Positions 1 to 7,350 of a stretch of DNA of 50,919 nt are shown in pieces (positions within the stretch are counted from its first letter, which is position 1; each line of letters opens with the position of its first letter). The stretch is from NCBI GenBank assembly GCA_023430565.1, contig JAEZAD010000333.1:1-50919 (forward strand), written 5' to 3'. The notes under the pieces were generated by a model. It worked only from the letters and a program-made list of their open reading frames with translations, was not told the origin of the DNA and did no database searches. The position numbers and the translations under genes were made by a program. This DNA comes from Verrucomicrobiota bacterium. Lineage in GTDB: Bacteria; Verrucomicrobiota; Verrucomicrobiia; Opitutales; Opitutaceae.

Positions 1-2
1 TG

Positions 3-1004
3 GGCGCGGGCTGGTTAGAGACAGCGGATATGGCGGTGTATCGAAAATTTGGAGCCAACAACGGGGCGGTGACGACGAACGGTGAGTGGTGGCGGCTGGT
101 GGCGAGCATGTTTCTGCACTACGGCGCGATGCACCTGCTGTTCAACATGTGGGCGCTGTTCCAAGTGGGGCATCTGGTCGAGCGGCTGCTGGGCGTGCGG
201 GTGTTTGCGATGGCGTATTTCGCGTGCGGGGTGATCGGGAGTCTGGCGAGCATCGTGTGGAACGGCGATCGGGTGTGGAGCGCGGGGGCGTCGGGCGCGG
301 TGTTCGGCGCGTATGCGATGCTGGGTGGATTTGCGCTGCGGGAGCGTCGGGCGATCCCTCGAAGCATGTTGCGGCCGTTGTTGATGAGCACGGTGTGGTT
401 TGCGGGTTTCAATCTGTTGTATGGCGTGGCGCATCCGGGGATCGACAACGCGGCGCACGTGGGCGGCTTTGTGAGCGGGCTGTTGCTGGGAGCGGTGACG
501 GCAATGCCGGTGGATCTGGCGGTGCGGGCGCGGCTGCGGAAGCGGCGGGCGCTGGCGGGCGCGGCGGTGGCGGCGGGATTGATCGCGGCGGGGGTGGGGG
601 CGTGTCCGGAATTTAACTACAACTGGCAGGAGCGGTGGGCGTGGCAGCAGTCGCTCCGGGAGCCGGCGGAGAAGGAGACGGAAATCCTGGCGCGACAGCA
701 GGAAGCGCTGCGGGCGTTTCAGTCGGCGGAGGGGACGAATGCGGGGTTCATCACCTGGATCGTCGAGGAGGCGATTCCGTTTTATGAGAACTGGGCGCGG
801 GAGTTGCGGGCGTTTGAATTGACGGAGGGGACGGATCCGGATGCCGAGCGGAACCGGCTGGTGGAATTGATGCGGACGAAGGTGGAGAATTACCGGCGGC
901 TAATCGCGGACGTGCAGGCGGGAGATCCGGATGCGGCGGGGCGTTATTATGCGGCGGAGGAGCGGATGATGGAGCGAGCGAGGGAGAAGGCCGCGGGGCG
1001 GTAG
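3..1004 (+). CDS. Rhomboid family intramembrane serine protease (5' end outside window)
   Basis: Rhomboids cleave transmembrane segments of substrates inside the cytoplasmic membrane. The reading frame is open from base 3, before the first ATG at 30, and the visible protein begins just before the typical GxWWRLxxxxFLH...HLLFNMWAL segment, so the true start and first membrane helix probably lie upstream of the window. Numbered from the ATG at 30, the catalytic serine is S88 in GASGAVFG and the histidine is H143 in AAHVGG; E51-R52 matches the conserved ER after helix 2. A last hydrophobic helix is near residues 170-192, followed by a charged C-terminal tail of about 130 residues that I cannot assign. 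It is convergent with the TPR gene. The family call is firm; the substrate is unknown. Confidence 0.9.
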   Translation, partial: GAGWLETADMAVYRKFGANNGAVTTNGEWWRLVASMFLHYGAMHLLFNMWALFQVGHLVERLLGVRVFAMAYFACGVIGSLASIVWNGDRVWSAGASGAVFGAYAMLGGFALRERRAIPRSMLRPLLMSTVWFAGFNLLYGVAHPGIDNAAHVGGFVSGLLLGAVTAMPVDLAVRARLRKRRALAGAAVAAGLIAAGVGACPEFNYNWQERWAWQQSLREPAEKETEILARQQEALRAFQSAEGTNAGFITWIVEEAIPFYENWARELRAFELTEGTDPDAERNRLVELMRTKVENYRRLIADVQAGDPDAAGRYYAAEERMMERAREKAAGR

Positions 1005-1060
1005 CTGGCGGGGGGAAGAAGGGACGGCGAGGGCGAGAGGGGAGGACGACGCTGCGGAGG

Positions 1061-1081
1061 TTGTCACTTAATAAGTGACAA
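1061..1081. promoter_or_regulatory. Perfect 21-bp palindrome, operator-like
   Basis: The arms TTGTCACTTA and TAAGTGACAA are exact reverse complements around one central base. The element is AT-rich in very GC-rich DNA and has no T-run, so it does not resemble a terminator. It lies between two convergent genes. A related copy is at 1115-1135. Confidence 0.45.
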
Positions 1082-1114
1082 AATGGAGATGCGCCGTCGG
1101 AGAGGCAGAGGGGG

Positions 1115-1135
1115 ATGTCACCTATTAAGTGAGAA
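1115..1135. promoter_or_regulatory. Second, degenerate copy of the 21-bp palindrome
   Basis: This copy keeps the core TGTCACcTAtTAAGTGA of the element at 1061-1081, with centres 54 bp apart. Two related palindromes so close together suggest a paired protein-binding site or a small dispersed element. No promoter is expected here because both flanking genes end in this gap. Confidence 0.35.
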
Positions 1136-1191
1136 TGTGGTTTGGGGAGTGGGAGGGTTTGAAGGGGGCGGGGAGGGTGGTGGGGTGGGGG

Positions 1192-1953
1192 TTAGGGAGA
1201 GAGGGCGGTTCGGGCGCGGGAGAGGGAGGTGCGATCGTAGTTGTCGCGGGGAGACAGGGTGAGGGCGTGGGCGAAGGTGGCGCGGGCGGCGTCGGGTTGG
1301 TCGTGGGCGCGGAGGGCGAAAGCGAGTTCGACGTGGTGGGCGGGGCGGTCGGGGGCGAGTTCGACGGCGCACTGGAGGTGAGCGACGGCGGCCGCGGTGG
1401 AGGCGTCGGGGAGGCCGCCGTAGATGAGGCGGACGAGAAAGCGTTTCGCGGGGTGGAGCGTGGCGACTTCGTAGTGCCAGCGGCCGAGGACGTGGTGGGC
1501 GTAGTCGTAGCGGGAGTCGGCGGCGAGGGCGCGTTCGGCGTAGTCGCGGACGAGGCGGGAGCGTTCGATTTTCTCGCGGGTGTCGGCGAGGACGGCGAGT
1601 TTGCCGTGGCAGACGGCGACGGAGGTGAGGTTGACGGCGTTGGGCGCGAGGGCGGCGGCGCGTTCGGCGAAGGAAAGGGCCTCGGCGAGGAGGGGTTTCT
1701 TTGCTTTGGGGTCGGGGAGGTCTTCGGAAAGGTCGGAGAGCTGGCGGGAGATTTTTTCGAGAATGAAGGGGTCGTTTGGATTGGTGGCGGAAGCGCGGCG
1801 GTAGAGGTCGAGGGCGGAGGCGGGGTCGAGGCGGGTTTCGGCGGTGGCGGCGTCGTGGAGGAGCGTGGTGAGTGTGGTGCTCTCGGCGGAGTGGACGGGG
1901 AGAACGAGAACGAGAAAGAGAACGAGAACGAAGGGGTGGCGGAGCGAGGGCAT
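1192..1953 (-). CDS. Exported TPR protein (RMDN-like repeats)
   Basis: A 253-residue protein with a clear signal peptide (residues 1-23, very Val/Leu-rich, ending VHSAES). The rest is helical TPR-like sequence. The segment LGRWHYEVATL with a following IYGGLPD resembles the repeat layout of the RMDN (regulator of microtubule dynamics) TPR family, which has bacterial members; I infer this from pattern only. The start at 1953 is chosen because it puts the signal peptide at the N-terminus. The frame stays open to about 2589 upstream, but that part is low-complexity translation of a duplicated leader. No clear ribosome-binding site is seen. It is divergent from the VOC gene. It probably mediates protein contacts in the periplasm; partner unknown. 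Confidence 0.75.
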   Translation of the reverse strand: MPSLRHPFVLVLFLVLVLPVHSAESTTLTTLLHDAATAETRLDPASALDLYRRASATNPNDPFILEKISRQLSDLSEDLPDPKAKKPLLAEALSFAERAAALAPNAVNLTSVAVCHGKLAVLADTREKIERSRLVRDYAERALAADSRYDYAHHVLGRWHYEVATLHPAKRFLVRLIYGGLPDASTAAAVAHLQCAVELAPDRPAHHVELAFALRAHDQPDAARATFAHALTLSPRDNYDRTSLSRARTALSP

Positions 1954-2101
1954 CGGAAGGGACTGGCGGGACGAGGCGGGAGGTGAGTGTCGGGGGCTCG
2001 GCGGCGTGGGCGGGGAGAACGAGAACGAGAAAGAGAAAGAGAACGAGGGGGCGGGGCAGCGAGGGTATCGGATGAGACTGGCGGGACGAGGGGGGAGGTG
2101 T
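1868..2101. repeat. Imperfect tandem duplication (unit about 115 bp) of the TPR gene leader
   Basis: Bases about 1868-1984 and 1983-2101 align at an offset of 115 bp, sharing the GAGAACGAGAACGAGAAAGAG tract, the GCGAGGG(C/T)ATCGG segment and GACTGGCGGGACGAG. The unit spans the start codon and signal-peptide codons of the TPR gene. In the outer copy the start codon is lost (CAT to TAT on the + strand) and the hydrophobic stretch is frameshifted into an Phe-Ser repeat, so only the inner copy can encode the signal peptide. Confidence 0.8.
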
Positions 2102-2112
2102 TGAGTGGAGAA

Positions 2113-2544
2113 ATGAAACCGGAGGTTCCGCGGATCGAGGGCGTGGTGGAGACGGTGTTGTATGTGGATGAGCTGGGGCGGGCGGTGGAGTTTTATCGGG
2201 AGGTGTTGGGGTTGCGGGCGATGGAGGGCGACGAGGTGAGGTTTCAGGCGTTCGATGCGGGGGCGGCGGGGCGGGTGCTCTTGTTGTTCAAACGCGGGGC
2301 GACGCTCGAGCCGACGCCGGTGTCGGGCGGGGTGATTCCGCCGCACGATGGGAGCGGGCCGGTGCATGTGGGGTTTGGGATCGCGGCGGAGGCGTATGAG
2401 GCGTGGTGCGAGCGGCTCGGGGAGTGCGGGGTGAAGATTGAGAGTGAAGGGACGTGGGAGCGGGGTGGGCGGAGTTTGTATTTTCGCGATCCGGACGGGC
2501 ACTTGGTGGAGCTGATTACGCCGGGGATTTGGGAGAATTATTGA
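2113..2544 (+). CDS. VOC (glyoxalase/bleomycin-resistance fold) family protein
   Basis: A 143-residue protein that fits a single two-module VOC domain. The first beta-alpha module has ETVLYVDELGRAVEFYREVLGL, and the second has PVHVGFGIA...YEAWCERL, ending in SLYFRDPDGHLVELITPG, which is the classic C-terminal VOC strand pair with the metal-ligand glutamate. Members bind a divalent metal and act in glyoxalase, dioxygenase or resistance reactions; the substrate cannot be read from sequence. I chose the ATG at 2113 with GGAG close upstream; an in-frame TTG at 2101 is possible. Longer upstream frames run through the duplicated leader and are not credible. Confidence 0.85.
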   Translation: MKPEVPRIEGVVETVLYVDELGRAVEFYREVLGLRAMEGDEVRFQAFDAGAAGRVLLLFKRGATLEPTPVSGGVIPPHDGSGPVHVGFGIAAEAYEAWCERLGECGVKIESEGTWERGGRSLYFRDPDGHLVELITPGIWENY

Positions 2545-2559
2545 AAGCGCGACGGTGAC

Positions 2560-2612
2560 GGCTCGCTGGCGCTCGCCGCTACGGGCCACTCGCTCACGCT
2601 CGTAGCCACGGA
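2560..2612. repeat. Dispersed repeat R5 (two tandem arms)
   Basis: The sequence contains GGCTCGCTGGCGCTCGCC followed by GCTACG, then a diverged copy, CACTCGCTCACGCTCGTAGCCACG. Relatives occur at 4791-4820, 13954-13978 and 44827-44853, always between genes. Confidence 0.55.
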
Positions 2613-2615
2613 TTG

Positions 2616-2645
2616 AAAAAAAAGCGCCGCGGGTGAGGCGGCGCT
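2616..2645 (-). terminator. Rho-independent terminator of the desaturase gene
   Basis: On the - strand an AGCGCCGC / GCGGCGCT stem (8 bp, 7-nt loop, + strand 2623-2645) is followed directly by eight T residues (+ strand A-run 2616-2623). It lies just downstream of the desaturase stop at 2672. Confidence 0.85.
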
Positions 2646-2671
2646 GAAGAAGAACGGAAAAACCGCGGGCG

Positions 2672-3859
2672 TCAGACGACGGGCGGGTTTTGTTGGGCCG
2701 CAGGCGTCGGGGTGGTTTGTTCGGTGACGTCGCGGTGGACGGCGGGGCCTTCGGCTTTTTTGGGGGCGACGACGCTGGACGTGTTAACCGTGGCCATGGC
2801 GAGGGCGGCGGCGGCGGGGACGACTTTTTTGAAAGGCGAGTGCTCGTGGGCGAGGGCGGCTTTCTGCGCGGCGACGACGGAGGCGGCGTGTTCGGCGCGC
2901 ATGCCTTCGTCGAGGATCGATTGCGGGACGGCTTTGAGGCCCCAGATGAGGCCGGTCCAGGAGAGGAATTTCAGGCCGTAGTAGGTCGGATCGATTTCCC
3001 ACCAGTAGAAGCCGTTGCGGGTGCAGGACTGGTAGCGGTGGTGGTTGTTGTGCCAGCCTTCGCCAAGGCAGATGATCGCGAGGATGAAGCTGTTGCGGGA
3101 GTCGTCGGTCGTGTTGTAGCGGCGTTTGCCCATGAGATGGGCCATCGAATTGATGCAGGCCGTGCCGTGGAAGAGGGCGGTGGTGCTGATGAAGAAGCCC
3201 CAGACGAGCAGCTGCGGGCCGTTGGTGCCGAGGCCGGGCGCGAAGCGTTCGAGGGCGGCGCCGAGGAAGAAAATCGCGGTGGCGAAAGCGGCGGGGACGA
3301 CGGTGTCGAAGCGGTTGAGCCAGACGAGCTCGGGGAATTTCGCGAGGTCCTTCACCTTCGAGTAGTCGGTGGGGAAGTTGCGGCGGCTGGTGATCCAACC
3401 GATGTGGGACCAGAGGAAGCCATGAACGTGCGGGGAGTGCGCGTCCTCTTCCTCGTCGGAGTGCTGGTGGTGATGGCGGTGGTGATACGCCCACCAGAGG
3501 CCGCCGCGCTGGACGGTGGTGGCGCCCCAGAGGGCGAGGAAGAACTGGCCGCCGCGGGAGGTGCTGTAGGTCTTGTGGGAAAAATAGCGGTGGTAGATGC
3601 CGGTGACGGCGAACATCCGCAGGAAGTAGAGGGCGACGGCGGCCCAGACGGCGAACCAGCTCCAGCCGACCAGGAGGACGCCGAAGCAGCCGACGTGGAG
3701 AATGATAAACGGGATGCAGCGGACCCAATCGACCTTATCCTCCTCGGCGCGCATTTTATCGGCGCCGTCGGGCGTGAAGTCACTGTCGATCCATTGAAGA
3801 ACTGCGGTGCGGGCGCGCTGGAGGAAGCCGATCGGTCGGGGGGCGGAGGGAGATGTCAT
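2672..3859 (-). CDS. Membrane fatty-acid (acyl-CoA type) desaturase
   Basis: The enzyme introduces a cis double bond into acyl chains using a di-iron centre and O2, so it adjusts membrane fluidity. The three histidine boxes are present: H90-RYFS-H95, HRHHHQH starting at H127, and H270-NNHH-274, with the usual NSMAH motif (about 237-241) between boxes 2 and 3. Hydrophobic pairs flank the boxes (about 50-90 and 185-235). At 395 residues it is longer than the minimal family because of an Ala/Pro-rich C-terminal tail after about residue 330 with no recognised domain. The start at 3859 is the first ATG of the frame; no strong ribosome-binding site is seen. It stands alone with its own terminator. 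Regiospecificity (probably delta-9) is inferred. Confidence 0.9.
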   Translation of the reverse strand: MTSPSAPRPIGFLQRARTAVLQWIDSDFTPDGADKMRAEEDKVDWVRCIPFIILHVGCFGVLLVGWSWFAVWAAVALYFLRMFAVTGIYHRYFSHKTYSTSRGGQFFLALWGATTVQRGGLWWAYHHRHHHQHSDEEEDAHSPHVHGFLWSHIGWITSRRNFPTDYSKVKDLAKFPELVWLNRFDTVVPAAFATAIFFLGAALERFAPGLGTNGPQLLVWGFFISTTALFHGTACINSMAHLMGKRRYNTTDDSRNSFILAIICLGEGWHNNHHRYQSCTRNGFYWWEIDPTYYGLKFLSWTGLIWGLKAVPQSILDEGMRAEHAASVVAAQKAALAHEHSPFKKVVPAAAALAMATVNTSSVVAPKKAEGPAVHRDVTEQTTPTPAAQQNPPVV

Positions 3860-4319
3860 TACGTTAGCGAATCAGGGAAAGGGTGAATCTTGGGCGCGGC
3901 AAGCCGGGGGTCGGATAATTTTTGTGAAACGGTGGCGGGGCGGCGGCGAAAGAGCGCGGTGGGGGGCCGCGCTTCCAAATTGGAGGGAGGGTGGAGATTA
4001 AAAAGAGTTAAATCGTTGCGGGAACGTAACGGGGGAGGGGTTGTGGGTGCGGCATGGGTATTGCTAGGTTAGGAGGCGTAGTCTCCGAGGAGGCTGCGGT
4101 TCTTTGCAGTGAGGAAGACTGATTTTCCGGTGGCGTGCAGGCGAGTGGCGCGCGGCCGGTGAGGGTTGCCCCAAGACGGTCCTTTGGCCGCTCCGGCGCG
4201 ATATTCGTGCCGCGCGGTCAACCGCCCGTCGGCTGGCCGCAGCGATGCGGTGAGCAGGCGGGTTTTCAACCCGAAGATAGAACACAAACTCTCCGCCTTA
4301 CAGCGGAGTTTATACACAC
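3860..4319. other. 460-bp intergenic region between divergent desaturase and TonB-C genes
   Basis: No coding sequence is supported. The first half is AT-richer around 3995-4030 and should hold the desaturase promoter on the - strand. On the + strand TTGTGG (about 4039) and TAGGTT (about 4063) are 18 bp apart and could be a weak -35/-10 pair for the gene at 4320, which would give a leader of roughly 250 nt. That is inference. Confidence 0.35.
4286..4311 (+). promoter_or_regulatory. Leader hairpin that would sequester the ribosome-binding site
   Basis: CTCCGC (4291-4296) pairs with GCGGAG (4303-4308), and AAACT / TTT extend the stem with a small bulge. The only Shine-Dalgarno-like sequence of the next gene, GGAG at 4305-4308, is in the 3' arm, 11 nt before the ATG. 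Folding would hide it, so translation may be conditional. Confidence 0.35.
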
Positions 4320-4703
4320 ATGAAAGCAGTCCGTAAGCTCGCCGTCCTGATTAGCCTAGGCGCCCTCGTGCCTCTCGCGGTTTCCGCGAAGACGCCGGAG
4401 GAAGCCTATATCGAGACGTCGCTCAAAGCCCCCGGAGTTCCGGTTCCTGTCGCTGTGGTCAGCCCCAGCGTCAGCCCGGATTACGCCGGCGCCCAGATCG
4501 ATGTCGCGTTCACGGTGGATGCGAAAGGCACGCCGACCGGTTTGACGGTCGTCTCGTCGCCCGACGCAGCTGTCGCGAAAGCGGTCACGGACGCAGTCAA
4601 GAAGTGGCGTTTCACGCCCGCGTCGAAAAACGGGGAAGCGGTGGCGACGAAAGTCGTCCTGCCGGTCCGGATTTCGCCGAGCGACCGATTCGCTGCTAAC
4701 TAA
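4320..4703 (+). CDS. Small exported protein consisting of a TonB C-terminal domain
   Basis: A 127-residue protein with a signal peptide (MKAVRKLAVLISLGALVPLAVSA, residues 1-23) and a TonB_C-type domain over about residues 50-118 (VDAKGTPTGLTVVSS...AVKKWRFTPASKNGE...VVLPVRI). Full TonB proteins have an inner-membrane anchor and a proline-rich spacer; both are missing, so it cannot couple to ExbBD as ordinary TonB does. It is probably a soluble periplasmic protein that binds a partner through the TonB fold. It is monocistronic: a long leader with a hairpin lies upstream and a terminator follows at 4719-4752. Codon use is more C-ending than in the + neighbours, which may reflect high expression. 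Confidence 0.8.
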   Translation: MKAVRKLAVLISLGALVPLAVSAKTPEEAYIETSLKAPGVPVPVAVVSPSVSPDYAGAQIDVAFTVDAKGTPTGLTVVSSPDAAVAKAVTDAVKKWRFTPASKNGEAVATKVVLPVRISPSDRFAAN

Positions 4704-4718
4704 ACAGTAGAAAACAAC

Positions 4719-4752
4719 CAGGGGCGCTTCCGTTTCGACGGGGGCGCCCCTG
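4719..4752 (+). terminator. Terminator-like hairpin after the TonB-C gene
   Basis: CAGGGGCGC (4719-4727) pairs perfectly with GCGCCCCTG (4744-4752). Only a short, broken T-run follows, so the terminator may be weak. Confidence 0.65.
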
Positions 4753-5220
4753 TCAGTTTCTGGGGGAGGTGAGGTGGGCCCGGCGTGCAAGCCACTGGCT
4801 CACGCTTGTAGCCACGGATCGGGTCAGTTTTGGCCGTCGCGGGAGACGTCGGATTCGGTCGCGACGAGCACGACGAGGAGAAGCAGGACGATGGCGGCGG
4901 CGAGCATGGCGGGAAAAAGGTGTGGTTCGGTGTGGTGCGGCGAAACTGTAGCGATTTCGCTGCGGGTTAGGAATACGCATCCTTGCGCAGGTGTGGATGC
5001 GCCGGGTGCGGGAGGGGCGTTGATGTGGGGCGGATCGGGCCAGAGCGAGCCGGAACCGGTGGGGGCGGCGGGTAGTAGTCCGGCGAAACGGGGCAGAAAG
5101 CGGCGAACTATCGCCCGGCTCGGGACTTGACGGCGGAAAAACGAGTGGGGGCGGCCGATCGCGCGAGCGGGAATCGACGTTTTACGCGGGTGGGCGGGCC
5201 CTGGGTGGCACCAAGACGAA
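4753..5220. other. Non-coding stretch between two terminators
   Basis: No gene is supported. It contains an R5 repeat remnant (4791-4820). On the - strand a 27-codon hydrophobic frame (about 4824-4906) could encode a one-helix peptide, but it has no ribosome-binding site and I do not call it. The rest is compositionally ordinary GC-rich sequence. Confidence 0.4.
4791..4820. repeat. Dispersed repeat R5, diverged copy
   Basis: GCCACTGGCTCACGCTTG followed by TAGCCACGG matches the second arm of the repeat at 2560-2612. Confidence 0.45.
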
Positions 5221-5248
5221 CAAAAAGGCGCGCCGCTGAGGCGCGCCT
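5221..5248 (-). terminator. Rho-independent terminator of the sigma/anti-sigma/DUF4097 operon
   Basis: On the - strand AGGCGCGC and GCGCGCCT (+ strand 5241-5248 and 5226-5233) form an 8-bp stem followed by TTTTT. It lies 45 bp after the DUF4097 stop codon and fits the end of that transcript. Confidence 0.8.
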
Positions 5249-5292
5249 GGCACGGTGGAGGCACCGCGCTTCCATCGGGAGTGGAGGGACGA

Positions 5293-6375
5293 TCAGTTGG
5301 TTTTGCGGAGGGTGACGTCGCCGTTCATGGTGGTGATGCGGATTTCGGGGCCGCCGCCGTTGAGGGTGCCGGTGACAATTTTGCCGCCGGTCATCGGAGG
5401 AAGCGGGGGGAGGGGCGGGAGACGATCGGGGCGCGGAGGGCGGTGGGAGCGGAGCGGGGTGGGGTGCGAGCCTCCGTCGCCGTTTTCGAAGTCGATGTCG
5501 CTATCGGCTTCGCCTTCGTTCGTCGCTTCGTCGTGGGCGCGGCGTGCTTCGCGCACGGCTTCGCGGGCGGCGCGGGAGGCTTCGCGGGCGGCTTCGACGC
5601 CGACGCGAACGGCGGCCTGGACGGTGGCGCGAATCTCGGCGGAGTCGATCATGCCGGGCGCGGAGGGGTGGTGACGGTCGTTTTTCACCGAGGTGGTTTT
5701 GGTGACGAGCTGGGATTCGTCGAAGTCGGTGAGGATGGAGCCGTTGTGGGTGCGGAGGTGGACGTTGGCTTTCGTGTCGCCGGGGAGGTTGACGGTGACT
5801 TCGCCGTTCATGGATGTGAAGGAGAGCGGCTTGCCTTCGGCGAGGGCGCGGACGCCGATTTCGATTTCGCCGTTCATGGTTTCGACGAGGGCGCCGCCGG
5901 AGACGCCTTGAAGGGAGACGGAGCCGTTGAGGCTTTTGACTTCGAGATCGCCGGTGACGTCGGCGATCTCGAGGTCGCCGCCGAGGGCGTTGGAGATGAC
6001 GACGTGGGTGTTGTGGGGGACGGTGACTTCGAAATCGCCGCCGGAGCCGGGCCACACGCCGCTGCCGTGGCTAAGGGTGATGACGTTGTCTTTTTCCGTG
6101 AGCGAGTAGCTGGCGGAGGAGGTGAGGACGCGGAGGCCGTCGCGGCGGTGTTGTTTTTCCTCGGGTTGGGCGGAGGAGCGGACGGTGATCTCGTCGGTGT
6201 CGTCGCCCTGGACGCTGACGTCGCCGTTGGAGACGGCGATCTTGAGGGTGCCGGGTTTGGACGGGTCGGAGAACTTGATGGTGGAGGAGTCGTCTTCGGC
6301 GCGGGCGGCGGTGAGCAGGAGCGCCGTGATTGCGGCGGCGACGAGGAAGGAGCGGAACAGGGTGAGAGGAGTCAT
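5293..6375 (-). CDS. Exported DUF4097-family protein
   Basis: A 360-residue protein with a signal peptide (residues 1-26, ending TAARAED). It has repeated beta-strand motifs such as LKIAVSNGDVSVQGD, LEVKSLNGSVSLQGVSGG, VETMNGEIEIG, FTSMNGEVTVNLPG and ITTMNGDVTLRK, typical of the DUF4097 right-handed beta-repeat family. A central Ala/Arg-rich helical insert (about 245-285, REASRAAREAVREARRAHDE) and a Pro-rich stretch (about 308-330) interrupt the last strands. It is the third gene of an operon after an ECF sigma and its anti-sigma, a common arrangement in Acidobacteriota and Verrucomicrobiota. Its role is unknown; an envelope-stress effector is plausible. A dispersed repeat fills the gap upstream. 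Confidence 0.85.
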   Translation of the reverse strand: MTPLTLFRSFLVAAAITALLLTAARAEDDSSTIKFSDPSKPGTLKIAVSNGDVSVQGDDTDEITVRSSAQPEEKQHRRDGLRVLTSSASYSLTEKDNVITLSHGSGVWPGSGGDFEVTVPHNTHVVISNALGGDLEIADVTGDLEVKSLNGSVSLQGVSGGALVETMNGEIEIGVRALAEGKPLSFTSMNGEVTVNLPGDTKANVHLRTHNGSILTDFDESQLVTKTTSVKNDRHHPSAPGMIDSAEIRATVQAAVRVGVEAAREASRAAREAVREARRAHDEATNEGEADSDIDFENGDGGSHPTPLRSHRPPRPDRLPPLPPLPPMTGGKIVTGTLNGGGPEIRITTMNGDVTLRKTN

Positions 6376-6387
6376 GGGAGGAGCTGA

Positions 6388-6419
6388 AAGTTGAGCGTTG
6401 AGAGATGAGGGTTGAGGGA
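6388..6419. repeat. Dispersed repeat R3, copy a (operon junction)
   Basis: AAGTTGAGCGTTGAGAGATG followed by AGGGTTGAGGGA. It lies between the anti-sigma stop and the DUF4097 start. Other copies are at 7318-7347, 29183-29212 and 39108-39148. Confidence 0.7.
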
Positions 6420-6464
6420 CCTCGGTCGTAGCGGTCGTTGTGTTTTTGTTGTGGAAAATCGGGT

Positions 6465-7310
6465 TTAGAGCTGGGCGAGGCCGCGTTTGGCGGCGTCGCG
6501 GACGGCGGCGTCGAGGGCCTGGTTGTTGGCGAGTTTCTGGAGTTCGGGGGTGGCGTTGCGTTCGCGGGCGGCGACGAGGAAGTCGATCATGGCGACCTGG
6601 ACGAGGGGGTTTTGCTCGCGCGGGAGGGAGGCGAGGACGCCGTTGCGGACGAGCTCCTGGCCGGCGTGCGGGTAGAGGGCGTCGAGGGCGGAGAGGCGGA
6701 CGTTGACGCTCGGGTCGAGGGCGAGGGCTCCGACGAGGGAGGCGAGGTCCTTCTGGTCGGGGTTTTTCTGGTCGATTTTAGTGAGGACGGCGTGGAGGCG
6801 CTCGTTGGTGGACTTTTGCTGGAGGAGCGAGGCGACGAAGGCCTGGCCCATTTTATCGACCTGGGCGCGGAGTTCGGCGAGTTCGCGTTTGGTTTCGGCG
6901 TCGGTGGTGGTGGCGACGACGGGCGCGGCCGTGGGGGCGGGTGCCGGCGGGGCGTAGCCGGTGCCGACGTAGAAGCCGGCGAGCGCGAGGGCGAGCGCGG
7001 CGGCGGGCGAGAGGATCCAGCGCCAGAGGGAGGCGCGGGAGGCGCGCTGGCGGCGGGCGACGGCGGCGCGGATGCTGGCGGCGGAGTTTTTTTCCTCCTC
7101 GAGCAGGGCGTAGAAATTGGAGCGGAGGCGCGGGGTGGGCGCGGGGGTGGGCAGGCGGTCGAGGGCGGCGAGGGTTTGCGCGAGCGAGGCGTATTCGCGC
7201 TGGCACTCCGGGCAGGACGCGAGGTGAGCGCGGACGGCAGCAGTGTCGCTTTCGGCGAGGCGGCCGTCGAGGAGCTCGGCGAAGCGATCCTGGGTTTCGG
7301 TGCAGTTCAT
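6465..7310 (-). CDS. Zinc-finger (zf-HC2) membrane anti-sigma factor
   Basis: The N-terminal domain has C3 and the H29-x3-C33-x2-C36 motif of ZAS-type anti-sigma factors, which bind the cognate ECF sigma at the membrane. One transmembrane helix lies near residues 108-128 (ILSPAAALALALAGFYVG). The periplasmic part holds a coiled-coil stretch (about 145-180, ETKRELAELRAQVDKMGQ) and a C-terminal HEAT-like helical region (LVGALALDPSVNVRLSALDALY, AVRDAAKRGLAQL) that could sense a signal or bind a partner. The gene follows the sigma gene with a 40-bp gap occupied by an R3 repeat. The pairing with that sigma factor is inferred from adjacency and family practice. Confidence 0.88.
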   Translation of the reverse strand: MNCTETQDRFAELLDGRLAESDTAAVRAHLASCPECQREYASLAQTLAALDRLPTPAPTPRLRSNFYALLEEEKNSAASIRAAVARRQRASRASLWRWILSPAAALALALAGFYVGTGYAPPAPAPTAAPVVATTTDAETKRELAELRAQVDKMGQAFVASLLQQKSTNERLHAVLTKIDQKNPDQKDLASLVGALALDPSVNVRLSALDALYPHAGQELVRNGVLASLPREQNPLVQVAMIDFLVAARERNATPELQKLANNQALDAAVRDAAKRGLAQL

Positions 7311-7317
7311 GGGACGA

Positions 7318-7347
7318 AAGTGAGAGATGAGAGTTGAGCGATGAGGA
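7318..7347. repeat. Dispersed repeat R3, copy b (operon junction)
   Basis: AAGTGAGAGATGAGAGTTG followed by AGCGATGAGGA. It fills the gap between the sigma stop codon and the anti-sigma start codon. Confidence 0.7.
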
Positions 7348-7350
7348 CCG

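Noticed and set aside
1893..2048. GAGAACGAG tracts as a phase-variation microsatellite
   Set aside because: The tracts are imperfect and belong to a larger duplicated unit, so simple slippage control is not supported.
1954..2589. N-terminal extension of the TPR protein by 212 codons
   Set aside because: The extension translates the duplicated leader and the VOC gene antisense; the internal ATG gives a proper signal peptide.
4824..4906. 27-residue hydrophobic peptide on the - strand
   Set aside because: No ribosome-binding site, no conservation evidence, and a longer shadow frame reads through it.
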